A stretch of DNA of 64,000 bases from Mesoflavibacter sp. (GCA_017792345.1 CP051228.1:2618501-2682500); one strand, 5' to 3'. Positions 1 through 10,438 are shown, counted from the stretch's first letter. Notes: generated by a model not told the origin, from the letters alone. Translations and numbers: made by a program.

Positions 1-75
1 TAACGGGGACCGCTGTATGAATAAGACATTGGGCGTCGCGGCCTGAAGTCGCGGCGTGGAAAGGCAGTAGGGGTG

Positions 76-462
76 ATGAGCACGCAAGAAAGACCGCTTT
101 CCCCGCATCTTCAGGTCTATCGCTGGCAGTGGACCATGGCGTATTCGATCCTGCACCGCGCGACAGGCGTGGCGCTGGGGGGCGGGACGCTTCTTCTGGT
201 CTGGTGGCTGGTGGCCCTGTCGAGCGGACCGGAGGCCTTCGATACCGTCCAGGCGGTGATCGGCAGCTTTATCGGGCGATTGGCACTGTTCGGCTGGACC
301 TTTGCGCTGTTCTATCACCTGGCCAACGGCATCCGACATCTGGTTTGGGATACCGGCCGTGGTTTCGATCTGGACGTCGCGGCGAAAACCGGTCACGCGG
401 TGCCGGTCGTGGCGGCGGTGCTGACGATCCTGTCCTGGATTGTCGGCTACGCGGCGCTGTGA
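76..462 (+). CDS. sdhC: Succinate dehydrogenase cytochrome b556 subunit
   Basis: Membrane anchor of complex II; with SdhD it binds haem b and ubiquinone and holds SdhAB at the inner membrane. The 128-residue product has the family N-terminal pattern SPHLQVYRW followed by SILHRATGVAL, three hydrophobic segments, and the haem-ligand region YHLANGIRHLVWD near residues 80-92. A GTG lies immediately upstream of the chosen ATG, so the start could be one codon earlier. It is the first gene of sdhCDAB and is followed after 11 bases by sdhD. The 75 bases before it hold no recognisable gene. Confidence 0.96.
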   Translation: MSTQERPLSPHLQVYRWQWTMAYSILHRATGVALGGGTLLLVWWLVALSSGPEAFDTVQAVIGSFIGRLALFGWTFALFYHLANGIRHLVWDTGRGFDLDVAAKTGHAVPVVAAVLTILSWIVGYAAL

Positions 463-473
463 GGAGACGGTCC

Positions 474-854
474 ATGAGCTTGAAAACGCCTCTTGGTAAG
501 GTTCGCGGTCTCGGTTCTGCGAAGGACGGCACCCATCATTGGTGGGCGCAGCGTGTGACCGCCGTGGCCTTGGTGCCGCTTACTCTCTGGTTCGTCTACG
601 CCGTGATGGCGCTGGCCGGTGCGGATCACGCGACGGCTTCGGCCTGGCTGGCCAGCCCGTTCAACGCGATCGCGATGCTGTTGCTGATCATTGCGACATT
701 CCACCACCTGCATTTGGGTTTGCAGGTCGTCGTGGAAGACTATGTCCATGCCGAGGGCACGAAGATCGCGGTCATGCTGGCGGTGAAGCTGGGCGTGTTC
801 GCCCTGGCCATCGCGGCTGGCTTTGCGGTGCTTAAAGTCGCCTTCACGGCATAA
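474..854 (+). CDS. sdhD: Succinate dehydrogenase hydrophobic membrane anchor subunit
   Basis: Second membrane subunit of complex II, 126 residues. The ATG at 474 is preceded by GAGGAG at 461-466, which overlaps the sdhC stop; the same frame is open further upstream inside sdhC, but this ribosome site fixes the start. The protein has three membrane segments and the conserved [16 protein letters not shown] stretch carrying the haem-ligand histidine and the quinone-site Asp-Tyr. A 41-base gap separates it from sdhA. Confidence 0.95.
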   Translation: MSLKTPLGKVRGLGSAKDGTHHWWAQRVTAVALVPLTLWFVYAVMALAGADHATASAWLASPFNAIAMLLLIIATFHHLHLGLQVVVEDYVHAEGTKIAVMLAVKLGVFALAIAAGFAVLKVAFTA

Positions 855-895
855 CGCGACCGTTCGCGGAAAAACCCGAAAAAGGGATCCGAGTC

Positions 896-2689
896 ATGAG
901 TGACGCATACAAAGTCATCGATCACACATACGATGTGGTCGTCGTGGGCGCGGGCGGCGCGGGGCTGCGCGCGACCTTTGGCCTGGCGGAACGTGGGCTG
1001 AAGACGGCCTGCATCACCAAGGTCTTCCCGACCCGGTCGCACACCGTTGCGGCCCAGGGCGGCATTTCGGCGTCGCTGGGCAATATGGGCCCGGACGATT
1101 GGCGCTGGCACATGTACGACACCGTCAAAGGGTCCGATTGGCTGGGCGATCAGGACGCCATCGAATACATGGTGCGCGAAGCGGCCCCGGCGATTATCGA
1201 ACTGGAACATTACGGCGTTCCGTTCAGCCGGACCGAGGACGGCAAGATCTATCAGCGTCCGTTCGGCGGCATGACCACGAAATATGGCGAGGGCCCGCCG
1301 GCCCAGCGCACGTGCGCGGCCGCCGACCGGACCGGCCATGCGATCCTGCACACGCTGTATCAGCAGTCGCTGAAACACGATGCGGAATTCTTTATCGAGT
1401 ATTTCGCGACCGATCTGCTGATGGACGAAGACGGCACCTGCCGCGGCGTCCTGGCATGGAACCTGGATGACGGCACGCTGCACCGCTTTGCCGCCAAACA
1501 GGTCGTTCTGGCGACCGGCGGTTACGGCCGCATCTACTTCTCCGCCACCTCGGCCCATACCTGCACCGGGGACGGCGGCGGCATGGTTCTGCGCGCAGGC
1601 CTGCCGCTGCAGGATTGCGAGTTCGTCCAATTCCACCCGACGGGGATTTACGGCGCTGGCTGTCTGATCACCGAAGGCGTGCGCGGCGAAGGCGGCTATC
1701 TGACGAATTCCGAAGGCGAGCGTTTCATGGAACGCTATGCGCCGTCGGCGAAGGATCTTGCCAGCCGCGACGTCGTTTCGCGCTCCATGACCATGGAGAT
1801 CCGCGAAGGGCGCGGCGTCGGGTCGAAGAACGATCATATTCACCTGCACCTGGAGCATCTGGCGCCGGAGGTCATCAACGACCGCCTGCCGGGTATCGCC
1901 GAGACGGCGAAGATCTTCGCCGGTGTCGACGTCACCAAGGAACCGATCCCGGTCATCCCGACCTGCCATTATAATATGGGCGGTATCCAGACCAATTATC
2001 ATGGCGAGGTGCTGACCCTGCGGGACGGCGATCCCAATTCGCCGGTGCCGGGCCTGATGGCGGCGGGCGAGGCGGCCTGCGTTTCGGTGCACGGTGCAAA
2101 CCGCCTGGGTTCCAATTCGCTGCTCGACCTGGTCGTCTTCGGGCGTGCGGTCGCGAACCGCTGTGCCGAGACGGTCGACCCGAACGAGAAGACGCGTCCG
2201 CTCGATGATAATGCAGCCGAAGCGGCGATCGAGCGTTTCGACAGCCTGCGGTACGCCAAGGGCTCGACCACCACGGCCGAGCTTCGCGCCGAGATGCAGC
2301 GGATCATGCAGAACAACTGCGCGGTCTTCCGCACCGGCGAAGTGCTTCAGGAAGGCATTGAGGACCTGAAGAAAGTCTGGACGGCCAAGGACGATATCAA
2401 GGTGTCCGACCGCGGCATGGTCTGGAACTCCGATCTGGTGGAAACTCTGGAGTTCGAGAACCTGATCGGTCAGGCCATGGTCACCATCGTCGGCGCCGAG
2501 AACCGCAAGGAAAGCCGCGGCGCCCAGGCCCGCGAAGACTATCCGGACCGGGACGACAAGGAATGGATGAAGCACACGCTGGCTTGGCTGAACGAGGATG
2601 GATCCGTGAAGCTGGATTACCGCCCGGTCATGATGCAGCCGATGTCGAACGACGTGAAGGCCATCCCGCCGAAAGCGCGCGTATACTGA
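896..2689 (+). CDS. sdhA: Succinate dehydrogenase flavoprotein subunit
   Basis: Catalytic subunit oxidising succinate to fumarate in the TCA cycle, 597 residues, the usual length. The N-terminus has the Rossmann motif [12 protein letters not shown] near residues 15-26, then the [12 protein letters not shown] stretch with the histidine that carries covalent FAD. The capping and active-site region ([17 protein letters not shown], and later HYNMGGI) is intact. It sits between sdhD and sdhB on the same strand and is certainly co-transcribed with them. The minus strand is also open across this gene, but that is a codon-bias shadow. Confidence 0.98.
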   Translation: MSDAYKVIDHTYDVVVVGAGGAGLRATFGLAERGLKTACITKVFPTRSHTVAAQGGISASLGNMGPDDWRWHMYDTVKGSDWLGDQDAIEYMVREAAPAIIELEHYGVPFSRTEDGKIYQRPFGGMTTKYGEGPPAQRTCAAADRTGHAILHTLYQQSLKHDAEFFIEYFATDLLMDEDGTCRGVLAWNLDDGTLHRFAAKQVVLATGGYGRIYFSATSAHTCTGDGGGMVLRAGLPLQDCEFVQFHPTGIYGAGCLITEGVRGEGGYLTNSEGERFMERYAPSAKDLASRDVVSRSMTMEIREGRGVGSKNDHIHLHLEHLAPEVINDRLPGIAETAKIFAGVDVTKEPIPVIPTCHYNMGGIQTNYHGEVLTLRDGDPNSPVPGLMAAGEAACVSVHGANRLGSNSLLDLVVFGRAVANRCAETVDPNEKTRPLDDNAAEAAIERFDSLRYAKGSTTTAELRAEMQRIMQNNCAVFRTGEVLQEGIEDLKKVWTAKDDIKVSDRGMVWNSDLVETLEFENLIGQAMVTIVGAENRKESRGAQAREDYPDRDDKEWMKHTLAWLNEDGSVKLDYRPVMMQPMSNDVKAIPPKARVY

Positions 2690-2718
2690 GCCCCGGCGGT
2701 CAGGAAGGATATTGAGAC

Positions 2719-3501
2719 ATGGCTGAATTCGCACTTCCCGCCAATTCCAAGATGGGCAAGGGCAAGACCTGGCCGACCACGGATGCCGGCAAACGGATCA
2801 AGAAGTTCAACATCTACCGCTGGAACCCGGATGACGAAAAGAATCCGGTGGTCGACACCTATGAGGTCGATCTGGACGAATGCGGGCCGATGGTTCTGGA
2901 CGCGCTGATCAAGATCAAGAACGAGGTCGATCAGACGCTGACCTTCCGCCGGTCCTGCCGCGAAGGGATCTGCGGGTCCTGCGCGATGAATATCGACGGG
3001 ACCAACACCCTGGCCTGCACGAAGTTCATCGACGATGTCGACAAGGACGTGAACATCTATCCGCTGCCGCATATGAAGGTGGTCAAGGATCTGGTGCCGG
3101 ATCTGAACAACGCCTATGCGCAGCTGGCCTCCGTCGAGCCCTGGCTGAAATCCAAGACGCCGCCGCCGCCGGATAAGGAACGTCTGCAGACGCCGGAAGA
3201 CCGGAAGAAGCTGGACGGTCTGTATGAATGCATCCTGTGCTTCTCCTGCGCGACCTCCTGTCCCAGCTATTGGTGGAACAGCGACCGGTATCTCGGCCCG
3301 GCGGTCCTGCTGCAGGCCTATCGCTGGCTGATCGACAGCCGCGACGAGGCGACGGGCGAACGCCTGGACAATCTGGAAGACCCGTTCCGGCTCTATCGCT
3401 GCCACACTATCATGAACTGCTCCAAGACCTGCCCGAAGGGCCTGAACCCGGCCAAGGCGATCGCGGAGATCAAGAAGATGATGATCGCGCGTCAGAGCTG
3501 A
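2719..3501 (+). CDS. sdhB: Succinate dehydrogenase iron-sulfur subunit
   Basis: Electron-transfer subunit of complex II, 260 residues, passing electrons from FAD to ubiquinone. Cysteine clusters are all present: [10 protein letters not shown] plus a later Cys (2Fe-2S), [12 protein letters not shown] (4Fe-4S) and [17 protein letters not shown] (3Fe-4S/4Fe-4S). An AAGGA ribosome site precedes the ATG. It is the last gene of sdhCDAB; a strong hairpin terminator follows 28 bases after the stop. Confidence 0.98.
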   Translation: MAEFALPANSKMGKGKTWPTTDAGKRIKKFNIYRWNPDDEKNPVVDTYEVDLDECGPMVLDALIKIKNEVDQTLTFRRSCREGICGSCAMNIDGTNTLACTKFIDDVDKDVNIYPLPHMKVVKDLVPDLNNAYAQLASVEPWLKSKTPPPPDKERLQTPEDRKKLDGLYECILCFSCATSCPSYWWNSDRYLGPAVLLQAYRWLIDSRDEATGERLDNLEDPFRLYRCHTIMNCSKTCPKGLNPAKAIAEIKKMMIARQS

Positions 3502-3529
3502 GCCGGCGCATGACGCTTGAAATGACAAA

Positions 3530-3560
3530 GCCCCCGGCACGGAGCCGGGGGCATTTGTTT
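3530..3560 (+). terminator. Intrinsic terminator of sdhCDAB
   Basis: A perfect 9-bp GC-rich stem (gcccccggc at 3530-3538, gccgggggc at 3544-3552) with a 5-base loop is followed by atttgttt. It lies 28 bases after the sdhB stop and before the next plus-strand gene, so it should end the sdh transcript. Confidence 0.85.
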
Positions 3561-3651
3561 GTGGACCGCTCGATAAACTGAAAATGACCCTGTTCCAGGT
3601 CCGGATTTTCTCTTACCTCCTGCGGGCCGCGCGCCTGCAAAGAAGGTCAAA

Positions 3652-4260
3652 ATGTTCATACCGGATATGTTCAAACTGTCCGATCCCGAAGAAATTCGCG
3701 GGATCGTCGAGCGTAATGGCTTCGGCTATCTGATCACCAATGCCGGCGAGGGTGCCTTCCCGATGATCACCGCCGTTCCGATGCTGCTGTCGGATGGGGT
3801 GCTCTATGGCCATGTCGCACGGCCGAATCCGCATGCGCGGCTTTTCGACGGAACGCACGCGACCCGCGCCCTGTTTTCCGGTCCGCATGCCTATATCTCG
3901 CCGACCTGGTATCCAAACCCGGAAGCGTCGGTCCCGACCTGGAACTATATCGTTGCGATCGCCGAAGGCCGGCCGGAAACGGTGACGGATTCGCAGACAG
4001 TGGATTGGATACTGTCCGAAACGGCGCGCCAGTATGAAGGATCGGAAGGCTGGTCCCCCGCTACGACCAAGCCCGGATTCATGGAGGGCATGAAGCGTGG
4101 CATCGTGGCCTTCCGCATGCCGGTGGATCAGATGCTTGGTAAGGCAAAGTTATCGCAGAACAAACCTGTTGAGGTTCGGACGGCGGTGGCGGACAGATTG
4201 GCGGAGGTAGGCGAGGAAGCACTGGCCGCCGTCATGCGTGACGGGACGGTCGGGCCTTAA
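3652..4260 (+). CDS. PaiB-family FMN-binding protein
   Basis: A 202-residue protein of the PaiB family, related to Bacillus PaiB, a negative regulator of sporulation and protease genes with a flavin-reductase-like split barrel. Family motifs are visible: an N-terminal MFIPDMF, HARLF near residue 61, YISPTWY near 80, VPTWNY near 91, GIVAF near 150 and KLSQN near 164. An AGAAGG ribosome site precedes the ATG. It is a single gene after the sdh terminator and converges on the next minus-strand gene with a 4-base overlap of the two stop codons. No target can be read from the sequence. Confidence 0.88.
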   Translation: MFIPDMFKLSDPEEIRGIVERNGFGYLITNAGEGAFPMITAVPMLLSDGVLYGHVARPNPHARLFDGTHATRALFSGPHAYISPTWYPNPEASVPTWNYIVAIAEGRPETVTDSQTVDWILSETARQYEGSEGWSPATTKPGFMEGMKRGIVAFRMPVDQMLGKAKLSQNKPVEVRTAVADRLAEVGEEALAAVMRDGTVGP

Positions 4261-4637
4261 TCCAGGGGTTTGAGCGTTCCGGCCTGAGGCACGGAAGGCA
4301 TGCCGGGATCGGGCAGGTATGGAATGAAATTCTTGTACCGGTTCCCGGTCGAACCGGCCGGACCGGCGGCAGGCGAAATATCGTAAACCTTCTCCACGTC
4401 GGTTTGGGTCGCGATGCGCGGGTCCGGCATTGCAAGCGCGGCGATCAGTGCACCGCAGACCAGAAGCGCGGAAATTCCGAGAACGAACCACCCGGACTCG
4501 CCCATGCCACTACTTTGCGGAGAAAGGTGGGGCTGGTTTGCGGAATCAGGCATACCGACAGAGTCGCGGTCCAGGCCTCGTTCTTTCAACGCATCGTCCA
4601 GCTCTCGCCGGGGCTTACGCAGGTACGGGCTTGTCAT
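4257..4637 (-). CDS. Small single-pass membrane protein, unknown function
   Basis: A 126-residue protein I do not recognise. A hydrophilic, charged N-terminus of about 45 residues precedes one hydrophobic segment (SGWFVLGISALLVCGALIAAL, about 47-67) and a proline-rich periplasmic tail of about 55 residues. It resembles a type II membrane anchor with a short extracytoplasmic domain. The ribosome site is weak. It converges with the PaiB-like gene, overlapping its stop by 4 bases. Confidence 0.6.
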   Translation of the reverse strand: MTSPYLRKPRRELDDALKERGLDRDSVGMPDSANQPHLSPQSSGMGESGWFVLGISALLVCGALIAALAMPDPRIATQTDVEKVYDISPAAGPAGSTGNRYKNFIPYLPDPGMPSVPQAGTLKPLD

Positions 4638-5030
4638 GGATCGTCGTCTTTGAACGCCGCCTCGGATTCCCCTTCGTGCGGCTGTTCCCCCTTGTTCAAA
4701 GGCGCCGGTTTATACCATAAGTCGATGTGTTACGGAACCGTGAATCGCGCCCGTTGTAACCGCTTGTAAGCATTCAAGGAATCACCGATTCCTCAGAACC
4801 TGCAGCCATTGCGGTGGTTGCCGCGCGGGGGATAGCAAGCAAAATCGCCCAAGCTTAAGAACATCTTAAAATAGTAATTATGCATCGCGACTGGATGAAT
4901 TACCGGTTGCGTTGAATCCGTGTCAAAGCACCTTCACCGCGCCGTGACTTTTCCGATCCGGCCCCAGAGATTAGGATCGGACCCGGCCGTGGCGTGCGCA
5001 TATCGGCAGTGGTAAATCAGGAGAGAAAGA
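4638..5030. other. Intergenic region with AT-rich stretch, likely divergent promoters
   Basis: About 390 bases without a convincing gene, separating a minus-strand gene from a plus-strand gene. Bases around 4848-4890 are unusually AT-rich for this genome and probably hold promoter elements for the gene starting at 5031, but no clear -35/-10 pair can be assigned. A perfect 7-bp inverted repeat (AGGAATC/GATTCCT, 4777-4793) lies in the middle and has no T-tract. Confidence 0.4.
4777..4793. repeat. Short perfect inverted repeat
   Basis: AGGAATC at 4777-4783 and GATTCCT at 4787-4793, with a 3-base spacer. It is low in GC and has no following T-run, so an operator or chance palindrome is more likely than a terminator. 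Confidence 0.35.
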
Positions 5031-5429
5031 ATGAGGAATACGGCAGTTGCATTTCTTCTTGGCGTTGTCGTCACGGTAACGGCGCTCATGCCGTCGCGAC
5101 CTGGACCGGCCGCCGAAGAAGGCGCCGTGTTCTACTATGATATGGGGGCCGCACAGGTTCAGTTCGAAACAGAAAATTGCGGCCTGCGGACATTGCTGGT
5201 CGCCTACCAGATCGAACATACCAGCGACCAGGACGTACCGAGAATCACCGGCTACAAGCCCAAGGTTGAAGCCGTGATCTTTGCGACGCTCAGCGATTAT
5301 CTGATGCAGAACAAGACGCCCCGGGCGGGTGCCGTACAAAGCCTGATCAAACGCGCCGCACAAAGTATCTTGGGCAAGGATGTGGTGCAGGACGTTTTGA
5401 TCACCGACATCCAGCAACTGGACATGTAA
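5031..5429 (+). CDS. Secreted or membrane-anchored FliL-like protein
   Basis: A 132-residue protein with an N-terminal signal or anchor (about residues 2-28) and a small extracytoplasmic domain. The C-terminal half (VEAVIFATLSDYL, then QSLIKRAAQSILGKDVVQDVLITDI) has the helix-strand pattern of FliL periplasmic domains, in which a paired helix is followed by a strand ending in a short tail. FliL supports the flagellar stator. Homology is inferred from pattern only, and no flagellar genes flank it. A good AGGAGAG ribosome site precedes the ATG. Confidence 0.6.
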   Translation: MRNTAVAFLLGVVVTVTALMPSRPGPAAEEGAVFYYDMGAAQVQFETENCGLRTLLVAYQIEHTSDQDVPRITGYKPKVEAVIFATLSDYLMQNKTPRAGAVQSLIKRAAQSILGKDVVQDVLITDIQQLDM

Positions 5430-5443
5430 TCCGCTTGGGAAGA

Positions 5444-5959
5444 TCAGGCGTGGCGGTCCAATATGCAGGGGGCGTCGCGCCCCTTCCGCATTCTCAGGGA
5501 TCCGGATTCGCCGTTGCCGTCACTGGCCCAGACGCCATTCAGGAACAGCATGCCGGTATGGAACCGGCCCTCGAACTTGCCGTCGCCGACGAAATTGTCG
5601 TTGGTGGCGTTCCGCTCCCACATCGCAAAGGTGCCTTTGACCGGATCAACGATCATCTCTGCGTCGACGAAATCGACGTCGTCATTGATGCCGGTTATGT
5701 ATCGTGTCACCCCCTCCAGTCGAATGCGGCCGTCGGGGAGCCGCGCGGAGGTGTTGAAGACAAGCTGCATGCATTGCAGGGCGACATTGCCAAGCGACCG
5801 CTCGGAATCCCAAATGAAGTACCCGCTATAGGCCTCGCCGGGCGCCGGGCCCGGGCTCTCGTCGGGTACAGTCTGGCAGGCGGCGGTCAGAAGGACGGCC
5901 GCGCACAGAGACTGCCGCAATATGGAACGCATCGAGTAGGTCAAGGTAACGGCCCTCAT
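5444..5959 (-). CDS. Putative lipoprotein, unknown function
   Basis: Predicted lipoprotein with the lipobox LTAAC after a hydrophobic signal (MRSILRQSLCAAVLLTAAC). The start at 5959 is chosen because agggaa lies about 8 bases upstream; an internal ATG at 5932 also gives a good signal peptide. The mature domain of about 140 residues is beta-rich, with repeated G/N-rich turns. I recognise no family. It lies 11 bases downstream of the VOC-family gene on the same strand, so it is probably the last gene of that operon. Confidence 0.65.
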   Translation of the reverse strand: MRAVTLTYSMRSILRQSLCAAVLLTAACQTVPDESPGPAPGEAYSGYFIWDSERSLGNVALQCMQLVFNTSARLPDGRIRLEGVTRYITGINDDVDFVDAEMIVDPVKGTFAMWERNATNDNFVGDGKFEGRFHTGMLFLNGVWASDGNGESGSLRMRKGRDAPCILDRHA

Positions 5960-5970
5960 GGCCGAATTCC

Positions 5971-6864
5971 CTAGATTTGTGCAAAAGCCAGACAGCAACC
6001 GTGCACTGAAACCGAGGGCACGATCAAGCCCGCACGGGCCCATCGTGTCTCGATGCCGGCATCGGCCAGCCGGCCACGCAGGCTGTCCAAATCGCTGACA
6101 CCGATCCGGGTGGCGGCGAAATGCGGGGTCTCCGGCGCATGAGGGTCAGCGCCGCCGCCATACCATTCGGCATAGGCGTCCGGGGTCAGGACCCGCACCC
6201 GCCCGCGAAGGGTTTCGCAGGTCAGGCCTTCCTCATTCTCGCTCACCGCCTCAGGGGCCTGGAGCCGACCCAAAAGGTCACGCAGGCTGGCGGGTTCGTC
6301 CGCGATCATCGCGACTTCCTCAACGGTGCGGGCGCCATTGGGATGGTCCTGATATTCCGGCTTCCAGAAATACTCGGGCGCATGCTGCTGGCAGGTGAAG
6401 AAGACCGCGTCCGGCGTTTCCGGTGGTGGCGCGAAAGCCAGGGAAAAGGCAACACGGACGGTGTTTCCGTCGGGCAGCACCGCCTGCCGCTCAAAATCGA
6501 ACGGATCGAGGTCCGGCAGGCCGCGCTCGGCGAATTGGTCGCGGTCGGCCCGCGCGTCCCGGCTTTCGAAGACCAGCATGGCCAAGCCCTCGCGCGCTTT
6601 CAGATAGCCGTCCAGGTAACTGCCGAAACTGAAGCTGCGGGGGCCGTGCGGGAACAGTTTCTCCGGGGCCGCGACTTCGATGACCTCCAGAAAGCTGCCT
6701 TGCAGTTGGACGAGGCGGTTCGATGTGCCCCAGGGATGCATGGCGCGGGGCGTCATTTTGAAACCCAGCGCCTCATACCGGGCGGCCGCCTGATCCAGAT
6801 CGGTTACCGCGAGAACCAGATGGTCGATGCCCCGGTCGGGCAGATAGATCGCTTCCCGGGTCAA
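5971..6864 (-). CDS. VOC-superfamily (glyoxalase-like) protein
   Basis: A 297-residue two-domain vicinal-oxygen-chelate protein. The N-terminal module begins GIDHLVLAVTDLDQAAARYEALGF, the classic VOC opening with a metal-ligand His; the C-terminal module begins FAATRIGVSDLDSLRGRLADAGI. The pattern fits the Glyoxalase_3 type, whose members are mostly of unknown substrate. The start is a TTG at 6864 overlapping the upstream stop (TTGA), with GGAG 8 bases before it, so it is translationally coupled to the dienelactone-hydrolase-like gene. A shared role in small-molecule detoxification is plausible but not shown. Confidence 0.85.
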   Translation of the reverse strand: MTREAIYLPDRGIDHLVLAVTDLDQAAARYEALGFKMTPRAMHPWGTSNRLVQLQGSFLEVIEVAAPEKLFPHGPRSFSFGSYLDGYLKAREGLAMLVFESRDARADRDQFAERGLPDLDPFDFERQAVLPDGNTVRVAFSLAFAPPPETPDAVFFTCQQHAPEYFWKPEYQDHPNGARTVEEVAMIADEPASLRDLLGRLQAPEAVSENEEGLTCETLRGRVRVLTPDAYAEWYGGGADPHAPETPHFAATRIGVSDLDSLRGRLADAGIETRWARAGLIVPSVSVHGCCLAFAQI

Positions 6865-7529
6865 CCGACATGCTCCGCGATGAATTCCATGGTGCGGCCC
6901 AGGGCGCGCTCGGCGCTGTCCTTGTGATAGCTGCCGCGCAGGTCGCAGTTGAACCCGTGGCCGGCCGGATAGACGAAGGACTGTACCCCCGGATACAGGG
7001 ATTCCAGCATGGCACCGTCCGTCGAGGGTATCATTTCGTCCAGATCGCCGTAGTGCAGCATCACGGGACAGGTCGGTGCCTCATCCTTGAACGCCGCGGC
7101 GGTTCCGTAATACCCGATTGCGGCGTCCAGAGAGGGGATGCGGGCAGCACTCAGCCAGGCGAGGGCCCCGCCATAGCAATAGCCGACCGTGGCGACCTTC
7201 AATCCTTCGCTTTTCAGGGACGTGACGGCGGCGGCGATATCCAGAACCGGCTTGTCGAAGCCGACGGCGACGCGGATGTCGCGCCCTTTCTGGACGTCGT
7301 CCCCCTCATAACCCAATTCGATATCCGGCTGATGTCGGTCGAAAATTTGCGGGGCGACGGCGACATAACCCAGCGCCGCAAAACGGTCGGCAACCGACCG
7401 GATATGGCGGTTGACCCCGAAAATCTCTTGAATGACGACAATACCGCCCTTGGGCGATTCCTCCGGATCCGCCCGGTAGGCGCCGAAGCGGTGTCCGTCC
7501 GAAGTGTCCAATACGATCGATCGTCCCAT
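6861..7529 (-). CDS. Dienelactone hydrolase family protein
   Basis: An alpha/beta hydrolase of 222 residues. The oxyanion segment IQEIFGVNRHIRSVADRFA lies near residues 33-51, the nucleophile elbow GYCYGG carries the family's cysteine near residue 117, an acidic residue follows in YGDLDEMIP, and the catalytic histidine is in GHGF near 195. These match carboxymethylenebutenolidase-type enzymes. The ATG has a strong GGGAGAGGG ribosome site. It is first in an operon with the VOC protein and lipoprotein; the substrate is unknown. Confidence 0.9.
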   Translation of the reverse strand: MGRSIVLDTSDGHRFGAYRADPEESPKGGIVVIQEIFGVNRHIRSVADRFAALGYVAVAPQIFDRHQPDIELGYEGDDVQKGRDIRVAVGFDKPVLDIAAAVTSLKSEGLKVATVGYCYGGALAWLSAARIPSLDAAIGYYGTAAAFKDEAPTCPVMLHYGDLDEMIPSTDGAMLESLYPGVQSFVYPAGHGFNCDLRGSYHKDSAERALGRTMEFIAEHVG

Positions 7530-7622
7530 TACCCTCTCCCGATCAAGCCTGATGTCCAGGGTCAGATATAGGAACTATGTGACGGTTCGGCCATGCCCGT
7601 TCCGCCCCCGGCATTGGACCGA

Positions 7623-9533
7623 TCAGACGAAGCCTTTTTCCTTCAGGTAGGTGAAGACCCGCTCGGCCAGGACATCCGGATCGCCTGCGGTCGTATCGAT
7701 GCGCAGTTCCGGCGTTTCGGGCGCCTCATAGGGCGAGTCGATCCCGGTGAAGTTCTTGATCTGGCCGGCACGCGCCTTGGCGTAGAGGCCTTTCGGGTCG
7801 CGGTCCTCACAGACCGACAGCGGCGTGTCGATGAAGATTTCGACGAATTCTCCATCGTCGACCAGGTCGCGGGCAAGCTGCCGCTCGCTGCGGAAGGGCG
7901 AAATGAACGAAACCAGCACCAGCAGCCCAGCATCGACGAACAGTTTCGCGGTTTCCGCAACACGCCGGATATTTTCGACGCGGTCGGCCTCCGTGAAGCC
8001 CAGATCCTTGTTCAGACCGTGGCGGACATTGTCGCCGTCCAGGATATAGGTATGCCGGCCGCTTGCGATCAGGCGTTTTTCCACCAGATTGGCGACGGTC
8101 GATTTCCCCGCGCCGGACAGGCCGGTGAACCAAAGCACCGCCGGCTTCTGGCGTTTCAGTTCGGCGCGCGCCTGTTTGTCGACATCCAACTCCTGCCAGA
8201 CCAGGTTGGTGGCCCGGCGCAGCCCGAAGGAAATCATGCCCGCGCCGACCGTCGCGTTGCTGTAGCGGTCGATCAGGATGAAGGACCCGGTTTCGGGATT
8301 CCTGTCATAGGGGTCGTAGGCGACGGCATGGTCGAGCGCCAGATTGCAGACAGCGACCTCGTTCAGGTCCAACGTCTTCGCCGCCGTATGTTCCAGCGTG
8401 TTGACGTTGATCTTGTGCTTCAGTTCGGTCACCGCCGCGCCGACCGTTTGCGTGCCGATCTTCAAGAGATATTGGCGTTCCGGCAGCATCGGCTGATCCG
8501 ACATCCAGACCAGATGGGCGGCGAATTGGTCGGTGACCTCCGCCGGCGTTTCGGCATCGGCCAGAATGTCGCCCCGGCTGATATCCACCTCGTCTGCAAG
8601 GACCAGGGTAACCGCCTGGCCTGGGCGGGCCTCGGTCAAGTCACCGTCGAAGGTGACGATACGGCGAACCGTGCTTGTCTTGCCGGATGGCAGGGCGGCG
8701 ATCCTCTGTCCCTGACGGACCGGGCCACCCGAGACTACGCCGCTGAAGCCACGGAAATCCAGATTGGGCCGGTTGACCCATTGCACCGCCATGCGGAACG
8801 GACCATCGGCGCGATCCTGCGGCAGCGGCGCGGATTCCAACGCTTCCAAGAGGGTCGGGCCGTCATACCAGCCGGTCTTGTCACTGCGCGTCAGGACATT
8901 ATCGCCCTCCAGCGCGGACATCGGAATGGCGGTGATGTCCTTTAGGCCGATCTGGTCGGCGAAGGCGCGGTATTCCGCTTCGATCTCATCGAAAACGGCC
9001 TTGTCGTAATCGGCTAGGTCCATCTTGTTGACCGCCAACACGACCTGCTTGATGCCCAGCAGCGAGACGATGAAGGAATGCCGGCGGGTCTGTGTCAGGA
9101 CACCTTTGCGCGCATCGATCAGGATTACCGCCAGGGACGCCGTTGAGGCGCCGGTTGCCATGTTGCGGGTGTATTGCTCATGGCCGGGCGTGTCGGCGAC
9201 GATGAACTTGCGCTTGTCGGTCGCGAAGAAGCGATAGGCGACGTCGATGGTAATGCCCTGTTCCCGCTCTGCCTGCAGCCCGTCGACCAGCAGGGCGAAG
9301 TCGATGCCGCCCGCAACCGTGCCGTCACGCTTGCTGTCGGCCTCAAGGGCCGAAAGTTGGTCTTCGAAAATCAGCTTTGAATCGTACAGCAGCCGGCCGA
9401 TCAGCGTCGACTTGCCGTCATCCACCGACCCGCAGGTGATGAAGCGCAGCAGGTCCTTGTTTTCCTGCTCCGCCAGGTAGGTGTCGATTTCCGCAATCGT
9501 CAGCGGGGCGGCGGCTTCCAGTTTGGCACCCAT
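7623..9533 (-). CDS. cysNC: Bifunctional sulfate adenylyltransferase large subunit / APS kinase
   Basis: A 636-residue fusion that makes PAPS from sulfate with CysD. The N-terminal EF-Tu-like GTPase (about 25-450) has GSVDDGKST at 35-43, DTPGHEQY at 113-120 and NKMD at 169-172. The C-terminal APS kinase begins with P-loop GLSGAGKST at 471-479 and has [17 protein letters not shown] and [11 protein letters not shown], all canonical. The start ATG shares one base with the cysD stop, so the two are coupled. PAPS could feed assimilation or sulfation. A second, different sulfate-activation set is at 48.6-50.3 kb. Confidence 0.97.
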   Translation of the reverse strand: MGAKLEAAAPLTIAEIDTYLAEQENKDLLRFITCGSVDDGKSTLIGRLLYDSKLIFEDQLSALEADSKRDGTVAGGIDFALLVDGLQAEREQGITIDVAYRFFATDKRKFIVADTPGHEQYTRNMATGASTASLAVILIDARKGVLTQTRRHSFIVSLLGIKQVVLAVNKMDLADYDKAVFDEIEAEYRAFADQIGLKDITAIPMSALEGDNVLTRSDKTGWYDGPTLLEALESAPLPQDRADGPFRMAVQWVNRPNLDFRGFSGVVSGGPVRQGQRIAALPSGKTSTVRRIVTFDGDLTEARPGQAVTLVLADEVDISRGDILADAETPAEVTDQFAAHLVWMSDQPMLPERQYLLKIGTQTVGAAVTELKHKINVNTLEHTAAKTLDLNEVAVCNLALDHAVAYDPYDRNPETGSFILIDRYSNATVGAGMISFGLRRATNLVWQELDVDKQARAELKRQKPAVLWFTGLSGAGKSTVANLVEKRLIASGRHTYILDGDNVRHGLNKDLGFTEADRVENIRRVAETAKLFVDAGLLVLVSFISPFRSERQLARDLVDDGEFVEIFIDTPLSVCEDRDPKGLYAKARAGQIKNFTGIDSPYEAPETPELRIDTTAGDPDVLAERVFTYLKEKGFV

Positions 9534-10438
9534 CAGAAATATCCTTCCCGCTTCTTCTTTTCCATCGACCCGGATTGATCGTGGTCGATCACGCGGCCCT
9601 GACGTTCGGAGGTGCGGGCGATCAGGGTTTCCGCCACGATTTCCTGTAGCGTCGTCGCGTCGGATTCGACGGCGGCGGTCAGCGGATAGCAGCCCAGCGT
9701 TCTGAAACGCACGGTTTTCATTTCGGGCGTTTCGCCTTCATTCAAGGGCATCCGGTCGTCATCGACCATGATCAACTGCCCATCGCGTTCCACAACCGGT
9801 CGCGGCTTGGCGAAATACAGCGGCACGATCGGGATGTCCTCGGCCAGGATGTATTGCCAGATATCCAGCTCGGTCCAGTTCGACAGCGGGAAGGCGCGGA
9901 CGCTTTCGCCCTTGCCGATCCGGGTGTTGTAGAGGTTCCACAATTCCGGCCGCTGGTTCTTCGGATCCCAGACATGCCCCTTGCTGCGGAAGGACATGAC
10001 GCGTTCCTTGGCGCGGGATTTCTCCTCGTCGCGCCGCGCTCCTCCGATGGCGCAGTCGAATTTATGGGCGTCCAGAGCCTGTTTCAGCGCCTGGGTCTTC
10101 ATGATGTCCGTGTGCAGGCTGGACCCGTGGCTGAACGGACCTACGCCATCGCGCAGACCGTCCGGGTTGGTATGAACCAACAAGTTCACACCCAGTTCCG
10201 CGGCGCGCCGGTCCCGGAACTCGATCATCTCGCGGAATTTCCAGGTCGTATCGACATGCAGCAGCGGGAAGGGCGGCTTAGACGGATAGAACGCCTTCAT
10301 CGCCAGATGCAGCATCACCGACGAATCCTTGCCGATGGAATACATCATCACCGGATTTTCGAAGGAGGCCGCGACTTCCCGGAAGATATGGATGCTTTCC
10401 GCTTCGAGTCGGCGGAGATGGGTCAGTCTATCGCTCAT
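9533..10438 (-). CDS. cysD: Sulfate adenylyltransferase small subunit
   Basis: A 301-residue ATP-pyrophosphatase-family subunit that forms APS with CysN. The PP-loop [14 protein letters not shown] lies near residues 34-47; [16 protein letters not shown] and [15 protein letters not shown] are family blocks. It precedes cysNC with a one-base overlap. The upstream region (10439-10680) is AT-rich and should carry the promoter, divergent from the methyltransferase gene. Confidence 0.97.
   Translation of the reverse strand: MSDRLTHLRRLEAESIHIFREVAASFENPVMMYSIGKDSSVMLHLAMKAFYPSKPPFPLLHVDTTWKFREMIEFRDRRAAELGVNLLVHTNPDGLRDGVGPFSHGSSLHTDIMKTQALKQALDAHKFDCAIGGARRDEEKSRAKERVMSFRSKGHVWDPKNQRPELWNLYNTRIGKGESVRAFPLSNWTELDIWQYILAEDIPIVPLYFAKPRPVVERDGQLIMVDDDRMPLNEGETPEMKTVRFRTLGCYPLTAAVESDATTLQEIVAETLIARTSERQGRVIDHDQSGSMEKKKREGYF

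Noticed and set aside
740-2734. A 664-codon open frame on the minus strand opposite sdhA
   Set aside because: It runs antisense to a certain gene and has no recognisable domain; GC-rich third positions keep the frame open.
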